A stretch of 64,000 nt of DNA from Hevea brasiliensis (Eukaryota; Streptophyta; Magnoliopsida; Malpighiales; Euphorbiaceae), in assembly GCF_030052815.1 (NCBI RefSeq), contig NC_079504.1:83069309-83133308 (forward strand), given 5' to 3'. Each line of letters opens with the position of its first letter. Positions within the stretch are counted from its first letter, which is position 1. The position numbers were made by a program, and so were the translations under genes. Of this stretch, positions 34,835 through 46,300 are shown piece by piece. The notes under the pieces were generated by a model. That model made no database searches, was not told where the DNA came from, and worked only from the letters and a program-made list of their open reading frames with translations.

Positions 34835-37800
34835 AACAGAGTAAAAGGGATAGACAACAGAAGAGGGGTCCAGGTCAGTCTAGTGCATCCTCTGCTCCCA
34901 ATAATAAGTTCAGAGGTCCACCTGCTTAGAGTTCAAGTCAGCAACAAAGTTAGGGTCAATCCCAGAGGCCCAGATCACAATTCACACCGAGGAGAGGCCA
35001 GTCTACACCATCAGTGAACAGCTCTCCAAGGATGGTGTTGAGGGGACCAGCCCCAGCAGCTTCTACAGCTTGTCCACACTACCAAAGGTGGCATAAGGAG
35101 AAATGTTAGCAAGTAACCGGTGGTTGCTTCCGGTGTGAGTCTACCGAGCATCAGATTAGAGATTGCCCTAGGTGAACTGCTACAGTTGCTTCAGTACCAG
35201 GAGATAGGCCTGCCCCTGTAGCTCAAAGGGGCAAAAGGCTGGGGAAATCAGAGATAGCTGGCACATCATAGAGGCTGACAACAGAGTCAGTTGAGAGGCC
35301 AGAGGCCAAAGCATTAGCCAGGGAATATGCTATGAGAGCTCAGGAGGAGCAGGATGCCCCGGATGTCATCAGGGGTATGTTCTCCCTCTACATCACATAT
35401 GTGCATGCATTGGTGGATCCAAGATCCACTCATTCATATATCTGCATCAAGTTACCTACGGAAAGGCGAATACAAGTAGAGGAAAGTGACCAAGATATTC
35501 TGGTCACTAATCCACTAGGCCACAACGTGGTAGTGAATAAAGTGTACAAGGGTTTCCCATTAATGATTCAGGGGTATGAGTTTTCGGCAGACCTAATTGA
35601 ATTGTCCTTCCATGAGTTTGACGTGATTTTGGGAATGGATTGGTTATCACGCCATCAGGCGATAGTAGACTGTAGATTGAAGAGAATCACTTTGAAAACT
35701 CCTAAGGGTAATGAGATCACAGTTGGGAGAAAGGACAGATTTCTTGTCAAATGTCATCTCAGCCACTGCTGCAAGGAGACTGATCAGGAAGGGTTGTGAA
35801 GCCTACCTAGCGCATGTGGTTGATACCAGAAAGGCTAGATCTAGTCTTCATGACATTCCCATTGTGAATGACTTTCCTGATGTGTTTCCTGAAAAATTGC
35901 CTAGTTTTCCACTAGAAAGGAAAGTAGAATTTGCCATATAGGTACTGCCGTAGGATGGCACCTACTGAATTGAAGGAGCTGAAAATCCAGTTACAGGAGT
36001 TACTGGATAAGGGATTCATACGCCCCATTGTGTCATCGTGGGAAGCTCTGGTACTGTTTGTGAAAAAAAAGGATGGGACTTTGAGGCTATGTGTTGATTA
36101 CCGGCAGCTAAACAAAGTAACCATGAAGAACAAGTACCCATTGCCTAGAATTGATGATATATTTGATCAATTGAAGGAAGCAAGCATATTTCCAAGATTG
36201 ACCTCAGATCAGAGTATCACCAGTTGAGGGTAAAGGATACAGATGTGCCAAAAATTACATTCAGGACCCGGTATGGGAACTATGAATTTCTGGTAATGCT
36301 GTTTGGTTTGACAAATGCACCAGTAGCTTTCATGGACCTTATGAACCGTATCTTCCATCCATATCTAGATCCATTTGTAGTGGTCTTCATTGATGATATT
36401 CTGGTGTATTCTAAGAACAGAGAAGAGCATGATGAACATTTGAGGATTGTTTTGCAAACTCTGAGAGAAAAGAAGCTGTATGCTAAGTTGTCCAAGTGCA
36501 ATTTCTGGTTGTGTGAGATTGCATTCCTTAGACACATAGTATCAGCTGATGGGATTAGAGTAGATCCCAACAAAATTTAAGCAGTGATAGAATGGAAGCC
36601 TCCCAAAAATACAATTGAGGTCAGAAGCTTCTTGGAGCTAGCTAGTTACTACAAAAGGTTTGTGAAGGGGTTTTCTCTGATAGCTGCTCCACTGACCAAG
36701 TTACTACATAAAAATGTCAGATTTGACTGGAATGACAAGTGTCAAGCCAGTTTTGAAAGGTTGAAGGCTATGTTGACAGAAGCACTAATATTTAAAGCCA
36801 GAGTCTGGAAAGGACTTTGTAGTCTATAGTGATGCTTCCCATAATGGGTTAGGATGTGTGTTGATGCAAGAGGAGAAAGTGGTCGCCTATGCTTCCAGGC
36901 AGTTAAGGCCACATGAGCAGAACTATCCTACTCATGATCTGAAACTAGCAGAGATCATCTTCGCATTGAAAATATGGAGACACTATTTGTGTGGTGAAAA
37001 GTGCTACATCTACACAGACCACAAAAGTCTGAAGTATTTGTCAACCCAAAAGGAGCTCAACCTTAGACAGAAATGGTGGATTGAGTTCTTGAAGGACTAT
37101 GACTGTGTGATTAACTACCACCCAGGGAAGGGAAATGTAGTTGCTAATGCCTTGAGCAGAAAGTCCATCATAGCTTTGAGATCGTTAAATGCCCGTTTGT
37201 CTTTAGCTCAAGATGGAGCTATTTTGGCTGAGTTGCAAGTAAAGCCAAACCTGCTACAGAAGATTTGGGATGAGCAGAAGGTAGATGAAAAACTAATGGC
37301 TATTATGGGCAAAATCCCAGAAGGGAAAGAAGCTAATTATGAGGTGAAAGAAGATGGGTGTCTGTATTATAAAGGACGAATGTATGTACCAGATGATGAG
37401 GAATTGAAGAATAGCATTCTAAAAGAGGCACACACCAGTGTTTATGCAATGCACCCAGGGAGCAAAAAAATGTACCATGACCTGAAGCCTCACTACTGGT
37501 GGCCTGGTATGAAGAAGGACATAGCCAACTATGTGATAAGATGCTTGACATGTCAACAAGTTAAGGCAGAACATCAAGTTCCATCAGGTTTGTTACAGCC
37601 CATTAGCATACCTGAATGGAAATGGGACTGGGTCACCATGGATTTTGTCAGTGGTCTACCTCTCACCTAGAAGAAACATTATGTAGTATGGGTGATAGTA
37701 GATAGGTTGACCAAATCAGCACATTTTATACCAGTTAGGACTGACTACTCACTGGAGAAGCTAGCAGAATTGTATATCAGTAAGCTAGTTAGACTGCATG

Positions 37801-38172
37801 GAATCCCACTTTCCATCATAACTGATTGAGACCCAAGATTTACATCAAGATTTTGGAAGAAGTTGCAAGAAGCCTTGGGCACACAACTCCATTTTAGCAC
37901 GGCTTTTCATCCTCAGACGGATGGACAGTCAGAATGAGTAATCTAGGTAAAACTTTAAAATTCATTGAATTGCTACAAATATTAAATTGAAATGATAATG
38001 GTAATATGAAATATGTGATAGGTCCTTGAGAATATGTTGAGAAGTTATGTTATTGAGTTTGAGGGAAGTTGGGACAGATACCTCCCACTGGCAGAATTTG
38101 CATATAATAATAGCTACCAAGCTAGCATTCAGATGGCTCCGTATGAGGCAGTGTATGGGAGGAAATGCAGAA
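34835..38172 (+). pseudogene. gag-pol of element A, continued after H; cut by D in integrase
   Basis: Resumes the A Gag after the duplication. A zinc knuckle (CFRCESTEHQIRDC) lies near 35128, and protease at 35332-35799 has VDPRSTHS where B has VDPGSTHS, so the glycine after DP is lost. Reverse transcriptase is in pieces ([10 protein letters not shown] near 36090; [10 protein letters not shown] near 36390), RNase H and integrase at 36858-37670 ([17 protein letters not shown]), then TAG, and DPRF and GQSE near 37830-37935. Frameshifts near 35760, 35935, 36200 and 36820 and stops (several TAG for CAG) kill the gene. After the intron at 37947-38021, VLENMLRSYV…YGRKCR is open until D begins at 38173. 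CAGAA at 38168-38172 should be the D target duplication. Confidence 0.93.
37947..38021 (+). other. GT-AG intron in integrase of A (75 bp)
   Basis: Follows GQSE…VI-TAG (TAG for CAG): /GTAAAACTTT…TGTGATAG/GTCCTTGAG. The frame is the same on both sides, and the intron carries an in-frame TGA. Same codon position as in B, C and H. Confidence 0.78.
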
Positions 38173-38793
38173 TGTAACACCCCTATTTGCATGGCCTGGT
38201 ATATTTCATTGTTCCGGCGATCGGTGTCGGTCTAGATAATTAAGGGGATTAGAACCACATCGAAGACAACTAGATAAGCCCTGAAAACAAATAATTAGTA
38301 ATTGTCAAATAGTTAAGTATAAATAAGAAAAATAGAACACAAGAAGTTAAATGAGCTGGGAGTCACAGCGATGGGTGACCTTCTCGGGAAGGACTGCGAG
38401 GTCAGTCTAAACTCAAATTTCGAACCGTAAAATGTGACGCTGCTGTCCTTAAAACTATTGTGAACACAGTGAATAAGAGAAAATCACAAAAAGGAATTGT
38501 TAAGTAGGTCAAATAATTAGGTCAAAGATCTGAAAGAAATATTGAATTACTTACAAATTGGATCAAACCGGCGAGGGGCAATTTGGTCAATTTACCCCTA
38601 GAGCTGACTCCTGACCTAACTGTCTAATAAAATCAGAGAAAAGAAAATTTCGGAATCAAGAATTAAATTAAAGAAGAATGGAAAAAAAAAGGAAAAGAAA
38701 TTGCATTAGTGACATCATGTGATGACCTAAGCATGATCATAAAAATAATTACATTTAATTTTATTTTTGACTAAGTAAAACTTAAGATAATTA

Positions 38794-38803
38794 TGTATAA
38801 AAC
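38794..38803 (+). promoter_or_regulatory. TATA box of LTR D
   Basis: TGTATAAAAC, about 620 bp into the LTR, followed by a CT-rich stretch (CTCTCTCTCTCTAC) and the uORF at 38879. Confidence 0.55.
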
Positions 38804-38878
38804 AAAAAAAAAAAAAAACCATTTCATCTTCTTCATTTGGCCGGCCAACTCTCTCTCTCTCTACATTACCAACCCACC

Positions 38879-38902
38879 ATGGAAGCTTGCACTCAAGCTT
38901 AA
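38879..38902 (+). promoter_or_regulatory. Short upstream ORF in LTR D leader (MEACTQA)
   Basis: ATGGAAGCTTGC… to TAA in the context CCACCATGG, a good plant start context. It matches the uORFs of A (19530) and B (40791) in start and position. The donor-like TTGAG/GTAAGG follows at 39035. Confidence 0.4.
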
Positions 38903-40102
38903 AATCTCTCATTTAACCTTAATATTTCCCATAAATACTTCATAAAAGCTTGTTACCTCAACTTAAGAAGGAGATTGAAGAAGAAAGAAAGAAGGAAGAG
39001 AGAAGAACTAGGTGGAGTGAACTCCAAAGTTGAGGTAAGGAATTAAATTGACATTTTTAGTTTAAAAGACATGTTATGAGTTAAATTAACTTAGATTTCA
39101 ACTTTAAAATCAAAAGAAAACATGGTTGAGGGACCAAACATGAATTTTGGCCAGCCTTAGTTAGGGTTTGAAATGAGTGAATTTGATGCATTTGAATGGT
39201 TTCTTAGGTTGAATTATGTATGTAAACTATGGACAGATGTTTAGAATGCATTAGATTTGAATTTTATGAATTAGGGTTCTTGGCACCTAGGGTTTGGGGA
39301 GAAAAATTTGAGAATTTGCTAAATGATGTAGTTAACCTTATTTGAGTTGAGGAATGGTCAAGTGTGACCATTTGAGGTGTGTATGAAGTGTTGGAACTAA
39401 GTTTAAATTTGGATTGGTTATGGTTATTCTGCAGGCAGCATGACCTAGGTCCCTTTCAGGGATCAAAACTGAAAATTTACCAGCCCAATTGGTGTTAGAC
39501 CAATTGAGAGTGAAACTAGACACAAAATGGCACATTTTTCATCTAGGAATCATGCCCAGAAAGTGACCATAACTTAGTGAACAAATTGGCCAAATCTGAA
39601 TTAGGCAAACTGACCTATACAAAAATGATTAAATGAATAGTAGTTACGTAAATGACCATAACTTGGTCTAGGAAAGTCCAAATGACCTGAAATTTTACCA
39701 TTAGAAATATGAGACATAGCCCTACAACTTTTATGAAGAAAATAAACCCAAAGTTTAACCATAACCTATTTGAAAATCCACCTACAATCAACCACAAAAA
39801 TTGCCAAAATCCAAAATTTGCCCAGAATTCTGGGTAAAACCAAATCCGGCCAGCCATGTTCAAATGGCTATAACTTGAGCTAAAAAACTCCAAATGGAGT
39901 GATTTTAAAAGGGAAATAAATTTAAGACAATAAGGAACAATTTCTATGAAGAAAACTTAGCCAAATTCTAACAGCAACATGACCAATGGAACAGTATAAA
40001 ATAGAACACCAAAACTGAAAATTTGAAATTTGTGCCTAAAAGACTTAAGATTTGAGAAAACAGCCAAAACCAACAAATTAGGTAACCAAAATGTGGTATG
40101 TG

Positions 40103-43100
40103 TGTAACACCCTCCCTGTAGCAACTCTGTACATTCTACTGTTCTGGTGACCAGTGTTGGTCCGGACAGCTAGAACGTTCGGAAAAATATTTAAAATAAA
40201 GTGAGGAACCATAATTAACTCAAATATTAATAAGAAAAATTTAGAAAAAATTTTAGAAATAAAATACAACCAAGTTAAATGAGCCGGTGCCCAAGCGATG
40301 GGTAACCCAGAGGGAAGTTGCGGTTCTCGCAACTAGGAGCCCTAGACCCGGGGAAAAATTCATAAAATAATTTTTGGGACTCCAGAGAAGGGTCATTGAG
40401 GTCCCCATGGCATTAGAATGCCAAGAAAATATTTAGAAAAATTTTTCAATCAGTACAGACAATTTTGACTCGTTAAGCCAAACGGAGGGCATTTTGGTCA
40501 TTTCGCCTTCAGAGGAGATTTTTGGCCTACTTGTCCAGTTGAGTAAATAATTATTATGACAAAAACTATGAATTAATGTTAATGAAAAATTAATTTAAAG
40601 TTAGTAGAAAAGAAAAGAAAAGAAAAAAATCAATATAATGCAAATAATGACATCATTATGATGTCATTTAAAAGTTCCCACCAATCACAATTAAACAACC
40701 ATTTAATTAACTAATAAAAGAGACAATTGGGACCAAAGAAATTAAAAAAAACCTATCAGCTATCTTCTTCCCCATTCCAGCCGCACCACCATGGAAGCCC
40801 TCATCTCCTTCTTCATTCAAGCTTGAAAATCTCTCTAACCTTACCCTAAAACCTTTAACTCCCTTCACAAAAATTGGTCACCCAACCTTGCTAAAGTGTT
40901 TGGAAGCCTAGAAAAGGAAAGAAAGTGAAGTTTAAGCTTGGAAAATTCTGCCCTACAAGAGGTTAGTGCCTATTTATACAAATCTTTCTTATTCCATGTT
41001 AGGGACTTGAATTGAGCATGAAAGTGTAACTTAAATAAAGTAAAACTTAGGCATATGCATCCCATGGAATTCAGCATCCTAGTGAGGTTCATGATTTTGA
41101 TTGTTTAGATGGACTTAAAGTAGACTAGAGAGGGTGTTTAAAGTATATATTTATGTGGATAATGAATTAGTTAGTTAACTAAGGTAACTAGTGTGAAATT
41201 GAAATGGGAATTAGGGTTTTGGGAGTGAAATTTGGACTTAGCTTATGAAATGATGAGTGAACATTCTAATGGTCAATTAGTGACCATTTGAAGTAAGTTG
41301 ACCGTAATTTGAAGTGAATTAGAGTATTACAAACTGAAATGGTATGCTGCCTAGTGAGGGCAGCAGGGGAGGCTGTGAGTCCAGCCTGTTTGGACTGCCA
41401 TAACTCTGGCTGTGTAGGTTCAATTGGTGTTTGGCCAATTGGGCATGAAACTAGACACATAATGGCACAATTTTGGTGAAGAAACCATGCCCAAAAGACC
41501 AAAGCAAGTGGACCAAAAACTGGCCCCAACCCGGATGTCCTGCAACCAGAACCTGCAGAATGACCAAATAAATAGTAATTGTTCATTTGGCCATACCTCA
41601 TTGTAGAATGGGCCAATTGACCTGAAATTTTTACAGCAACAAGTTAAGATATAGAAAAACAACTTTCATGAAGAAACCTACCCCAAATTATGGCCAGAAC
41701 ATATCCAACAAGGCAGTTGCAGTCACTGTTCACTGCACTGTAGATATGGTCAATTCTGCAGTTTTTCAATCCGGCCAGCTGTGGTTTTTGGACCATAACT
41801 GGAGCTACAAAACTCCAAATGGAGTGATTCAAAAAAGGAAATTCTACTAGACAAAATAAGGAACAACTTTCATGTTTACCATTTCCTCAAATTCCCACTG
41901 TAACAGTCACTAATGGAATAGTAAATTTAGGGTACAAAAAACTAAAAATTATGCTCCCTTAGTTCTAGGCTTAGAAATGGTATTGGTGATTAATTCCAAC
42001 AAGTTTTGAATGCAAAATGGTACATTGGGGGTGTTAAAACCAATGTACTTATTTTCTATCCAAAAGTCAACATTTTTGTTGACCAATGAAGTGAATAGTG
42101 ACACCAAAACTTGAAATTCAAAAATTGAAGAATTCAAAAGTATCAAATGCCCTAGTATACCTAACAAGATTGGTTTGGATAGTTTGGCATGCCAATAGGG
42201 TTCAGCTAGCAGTACTGCACATGGCATTATGCCATTTTGTGATTTCATGGCTTTTGGCCATTCTGACATTGTGTTGATATTTGGCCTTGTGCCTATGGTC
42301 ATTATAGCTTATTAGTCATTACTGCACCGGGAGATGCATACGTGACCGATGGTGTGACGGCCCGAGGTACTAGATACCCAGTGCCAGTTTACCCGTTTAT
42401 CCAGTCCAGTCATCCAATATAGGTTACTTGGGCAACCGAAAGAATGAAAGTGGATAAAGTTATCAAAATAAATGATTATAACAAGTACAAAACCAGTAAA
42501 ACATCGATACATTCAATACATATTTATTTTCTGCTATTCCTTTTATTTTATTATTGCACCACTAAGCATTATTGCTTAGCGCGTTGCTTTTGCCACGCGG
42601 AGGTTCCGAGATATCGATCGAGAGCCCATGAGACCACGCATGGGTGAGTCCATCCTGCACTACGCATAGTGTCCGTGTCACCTCACCATCTTCAGTGCAT
42701 TGGTAGGACACTAGGTTTCATTTTGATATTTTGTAACTAATTTTTATTTTCTCATATGTAATTGAACTTATGAAATGTATTTTGATGTTCATGTAAATAA
42801 TGAGAATTGTGTTTGTGAATGGAAAAGTGAATGTTTATCTGTGATTTATACATGATTATCACATGAGATGAATGATTGAGAAATGAAATTGAAAAATGTT
42901 GAGATTTTGATATTGGAGTTTGAGATGATTGAATATGATTATTAGAAGTGTTTTTCACAGGTTCCAAAGAACTGTTTTCTCCATTTTTATCCGGTACTCT
43001 GCCGGATTTTCTATAAAATTTTCGGAACCTCAAATAAATTAAAATTTCAACAAATGACTTAAATAGATTATATTTCATAAATTATGTTCAAAATTATGAT

Positions 43101-43189
43101 GAAAATTAATTAAGATAAAATAGAGTGTTCCAGTACACCGTGTGACATAGCTTATTCGGATATACTGTAGACGGGTAAGGGGTGTCACA
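40103..43189 (+). mobile_element. 5' LTR of element B
   Basis: 3087 bp. Landmarks: GCGATGGGTAACCC near 40297; GGCATTTTGGTCATTTCGCC near 40488; a CCAATCA box at 40681 and weak TATA-like CTAATAAAAGAG at 40711; a uORF at 40791-40826; donor-like AAGAG/GTTAGTGCC at 40962; degenerate repeats with anchors at 41399, 41592 and 41794; and stem-loop CTAAGCA-TTAT-TGCTTAG at 42562-42579. The stretch 42590-42660 differs from the 3' LTR by clustered small indels at CAG/CTG motifs. Confidence 0.94.
40791..40826 (+). promoter_or_regulatory. Short upstream ORF in LTR B leader (MEALISFFIQA)
   Basis: 12 codons including the stop, context ACCACCATGG. Identical in the 3' LTR at 48699-48734. Same ATGGAAGC start and place as in LTRs A and D. 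Confidence 0.42.
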
Positions 43190-43313
43190 TTTAGTGGTAT
43201 TAGAGCACGGTTTAGGCGTTTCTGGGCCTAGATTGAGTCCATACCATGCATTGCATTTGTAAGAGTCAAGGTGACACTAATGCAGATCTGTTTGTCTTTC
43301 TTATTTTGAATAG
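40962..43313 (+). other. Possible leader intron of element B (about 2.35 kb)
   Basis: Donor CAAGAG/GTTAGTGCC. Acceptor CTTTCTTATTTTGAATAG/GATATGG, four bases before the gag ATG at 43317. It would remove the uORF-distal part of the LTR and the primer-binding site, leaving a short leader with the uORF. Inference only. Confidence 0.45.
43195..43206 (+). promoter_or_regulatory. Primer-binding site of B, one mismatch
   Basis: TGGTATTAGAGC against TGGTATCAGAGC in A, C and H, a C-to-T change. Five bases after the LTR end. Confidence 0.88.
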
Positions 43314-43316
43314 GAT

Positions 43317-46300
43317 ATGGACCCTACATCACAGAGAGCAGTTGAGGAGGAAGTGGAGAGTAATGCTCCACCTGCAGCAGCTGAGACTGGGGGTATGGGA
43401 GAACCTGCTCCACCAGCTCAACCTCCACAGGCCATGTTTCAGCAAATGGCAGAATTCTTCAAACAAATGGCTGGGGTAATGCCACCACCACCACCACCTC
43501 CACAACCAAAATCATACCTGGAAAAATTGAGAAAGTTTGGAGCAGTGGATTTCTTTGGCAAGAGAGAAGATGATTCTGTTGCAGCCGAAAATTGGTTGAA
43601 CAGAACAGGCAGAGTTTTAAAACAACTCCACTGCACTCCAGAGCAAAACTTAGAAGCTGCCATATCTCTGTTGCAAGATGATGCATATGAATGGTGGGAT
43701 ACTGTGTCTAGTGAAGTACAGTCAGAAATAGTAACTTGGGACTTCTTTCTCTCTGAATTTAAGAAGAAATATGTGGGTAGTGTATACCTGGAAGAGAGAA
43801 AAAGTGAGTTTATTAATCTGAGGCAGAGATAGCTATCAGTGGCCGAGTATGAAAAGGAATTTGTCAGATTGAGCCGCTACGGAAGGGAGATAGTCCCTAA
43901 TGAGGCTGAAAGGTGTAAGAGATTTGAAGAGGGACTAAATGACAACATAAAGATCATGATCACTGCCTTGGGAATCACAGACTTCACCAAGTTAGTGGAA
44001 GCTGCAATAAAGGTTGAAAAGGTTAGAATAAGTGAGCAGACCAGAAGAGAGAGACAGCAGAAGAGGGGCCCGGGTCAGTCTAGTTCATTTCCTGCACCAG
44101 GGAAGAAGTTCAAGGGTCCACCTGCACAGAGTTCAGGTCAGCCACAAGGTCAGGGTCAGTCTCAGGGGCCTAGGTCACAGTTTACCCCTAGGAGAGGTCA
44201 GTCCACACCATCAGTGGGCAGCTCTCCAGGGATGGGGTTCAGGGGACCAGCCCCAGCATCTTCTGCGTGTCCACATTGTTTGAAATGGCATAAGGGGGAG
44301 TGTTGGAGAGTGACTAGTGCCTGCTTAAGGTGTGGGTCAACAGAGCATCAATTGAAGAACTGTCCACGCAGAACTACTACCGCTGCTCCAACACAAGCAG
44401 ACAGACCTGCTCCTGCACCACAAAGGGGTAAGAAATCTGGAAAATCTGATGCAGTGGGACCATCACAGAGGCCTGCATTTGAGCCAGCAGAGAGGCCTGA
44501 TAACATACCACATGCCAGAGCTTATGCCATGAGAGCTCAGGAGGAGCAAGATGCCCCGGACGTCATCAGGGGTACGTTCTCCCTCTACAATACACCTGTG
44601 CATGCATTGGTGGATCCAGGATCCACTCATTCATACATCTGCATCAACCTACCCGTAGAAAGGGGGATACTAGTAGGGGAGAGTGACCAAGACATTCTGG
44701 TCACTAATCCATTGGGCCACAGTGTGGTAGTGAACAAAGTGTACAAGGGTTGCCCGTTAAGGATTCAGGGGTATGAATTCTTGGCAGACCTGATTGAGTT
44801 GCCTTTCCATGAGTTTGACGTGATTTTGGGAATGGACTGGTTGTCACGTCATCAAGCAATAGTTGATTGCAAATTGAAGAGAATTTCTCTGAAAACTTCT
44901 GAGGGTAATGAGATCACAGTTGTGGGGGAAAGGACAGATTTCTTGTCCAATGTCATCTCAGCCACAGTTGCAAGAAGAATGATGAGAAAAGGCTGTGAAG
45001 CCTACCTAGCACATGTGGTGGATACTAGGCAGGCTAAGCCAGATCTATGTGACATACCCACAGTAAGAGACTTCCCAGATGTATTTCCTGAAGAATTGCC
45101 TGGTTTGCCACCAGAAAGGGAAGTCGAATTTGCTATTGAGACAACTGTACAAAGACCCATTTCTATTACTCCTTATAGGATGGCACCCACTGAATTGAGG
45201 GAGTTGAAAACTCAATTGCAAGAGTTGCTTGATAAGGGGTTCATACGCCCCAGTGTGTCACCGTGGGGAGCTCTAGTGCTGTTTGTAAAGAAGAAGGATA
45301 GGACTTTGAGGCTATGTATCAATTACCGGCAGTTGAATAAAGTGACTGTGAAGAACAAATATCCGTTGCCTAGAATTGATGATCTGTTTGATCAGTTGCA
45401 GGGAGCAGGAGTATTTTCCAAGATTGATCTCAGATCAGGGTATCATCAGTTGAGGGTGAAGGATGTAGATGTGCCAAAGACTGCATTCAGGACCCGGTAT
45501 GGGCATTATGAGTTTCTGGTGATGCCCTTTGACCTAACAAATGCACCAGCAGCATTCATGGACCTTATGAACCGTATCTTCCATCCACACTTAGATCGGT
45601 TCGTAGTGGTCTTTATTGATGATATTTTGGTGTATTCCAAGACCAGGGAAGAACATGATGAACATTTGAGGATTGTTACGCAAACCACGAGAGAAAAGAA
45701 GTCGTATGCTAAGTTGTCCAAGTGTGACTTACGGTTGAATGAGATTGCATTCCTTGGACACATAGTGTCACCGTGATGGGATTAGAGTGATCCTAAGAAA
45801 ATAGAAGCGGTGATGGAATGGAAGCCTCCCAGAATACAACCGAGGTCGAAGCTTCTTGGGGCTAGCTGGGTATTACAGAAGATTTGTGAAGGGATTTTCC
45901 TTAATAGCCGCTCCAATGACCAAGTTGTTACACAAGAATGTCAGATTTGACTGGAATGACAAGTGTCAGACCAGTTTTGAGAAGTTAAAGGCTATGTTGA
46001 CAGAGGCACCAGTGTTAATACAGCCAGTGTCAGGAAAGGACTTTGTGGTCTATAGTGATGCCTCTCATAATGGGTTAGGGTGTGCATTGATGCAAGAGGG
46101 AAAGGTGGTTGCTTATGCTTCCAGGCAGCTAAGGCCACATGAACAGAATTACCCTACCCATGATCTAGAGCTTGCAGCAATTATCTTCGCACTGAAGATA
46201 TGGAGGCATTACTTGTATGGTGAAAAGTGCTACATTTAAACGGACCACAAAAGCCTGAAATACTTGCCAACCCAAAAGGAGCTCAACCTTAGACAGAGAC

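Larger units (their letters stand above)
18814..38172 (+). mobile_element. Element A (Tekay-like), split by H and truncated in view by D
   Basis: A begins TGTAATACCC at 18814, inserted into the gag/protease remnant of G (left duplication would be GGAAG at 18809-18813). It has a 5' LTR, primer-binding site and gag, which is interrupted by H (22912-34829 plus the AAGTG copy). It then runs through protease, reverse transcriptase, RNase H and integrase until D inserts at 38172/38173. The remaining end of integrase, the chromodomain tail and the 3' LTR must lie beyond the right edge, after D. Confidence 0.88.
38173..40102 (+). mobile_element. 5' LTR of element D, first part
   Basis: Starts TGTAACACCCCTATTTGC inside the integrase of A and continues at 62222 after removal of B and one ATGTG duplication (40098-40102 and 62217-62221). 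The total LTR is about 3435 bp and matches solo LTRs D1 and D2. Contains GCGATGGGTGACC near 38370, GGCAATTTGGTCAATTTACC near 38577, a TATA box, a uORF and a donor-like site. Confidence 0.92.

Noticed and set aside
34832..35017. ORF starting MNRVKGIDNRR after the 3' LTR of H
   Set aside because: It is the wrong frame of the resumed Gag of A; the true frame is shown by the zinc knuckle CFRCESTEHQIRDC.
41266..41616. 116-codon minus-strand ORF in LTR B, repeated at 49176-49526
   Set aside because: It looks conserved only because the two LTRs of one element are copies; C and other families do not keep the frame, and there is no recognisable domain.
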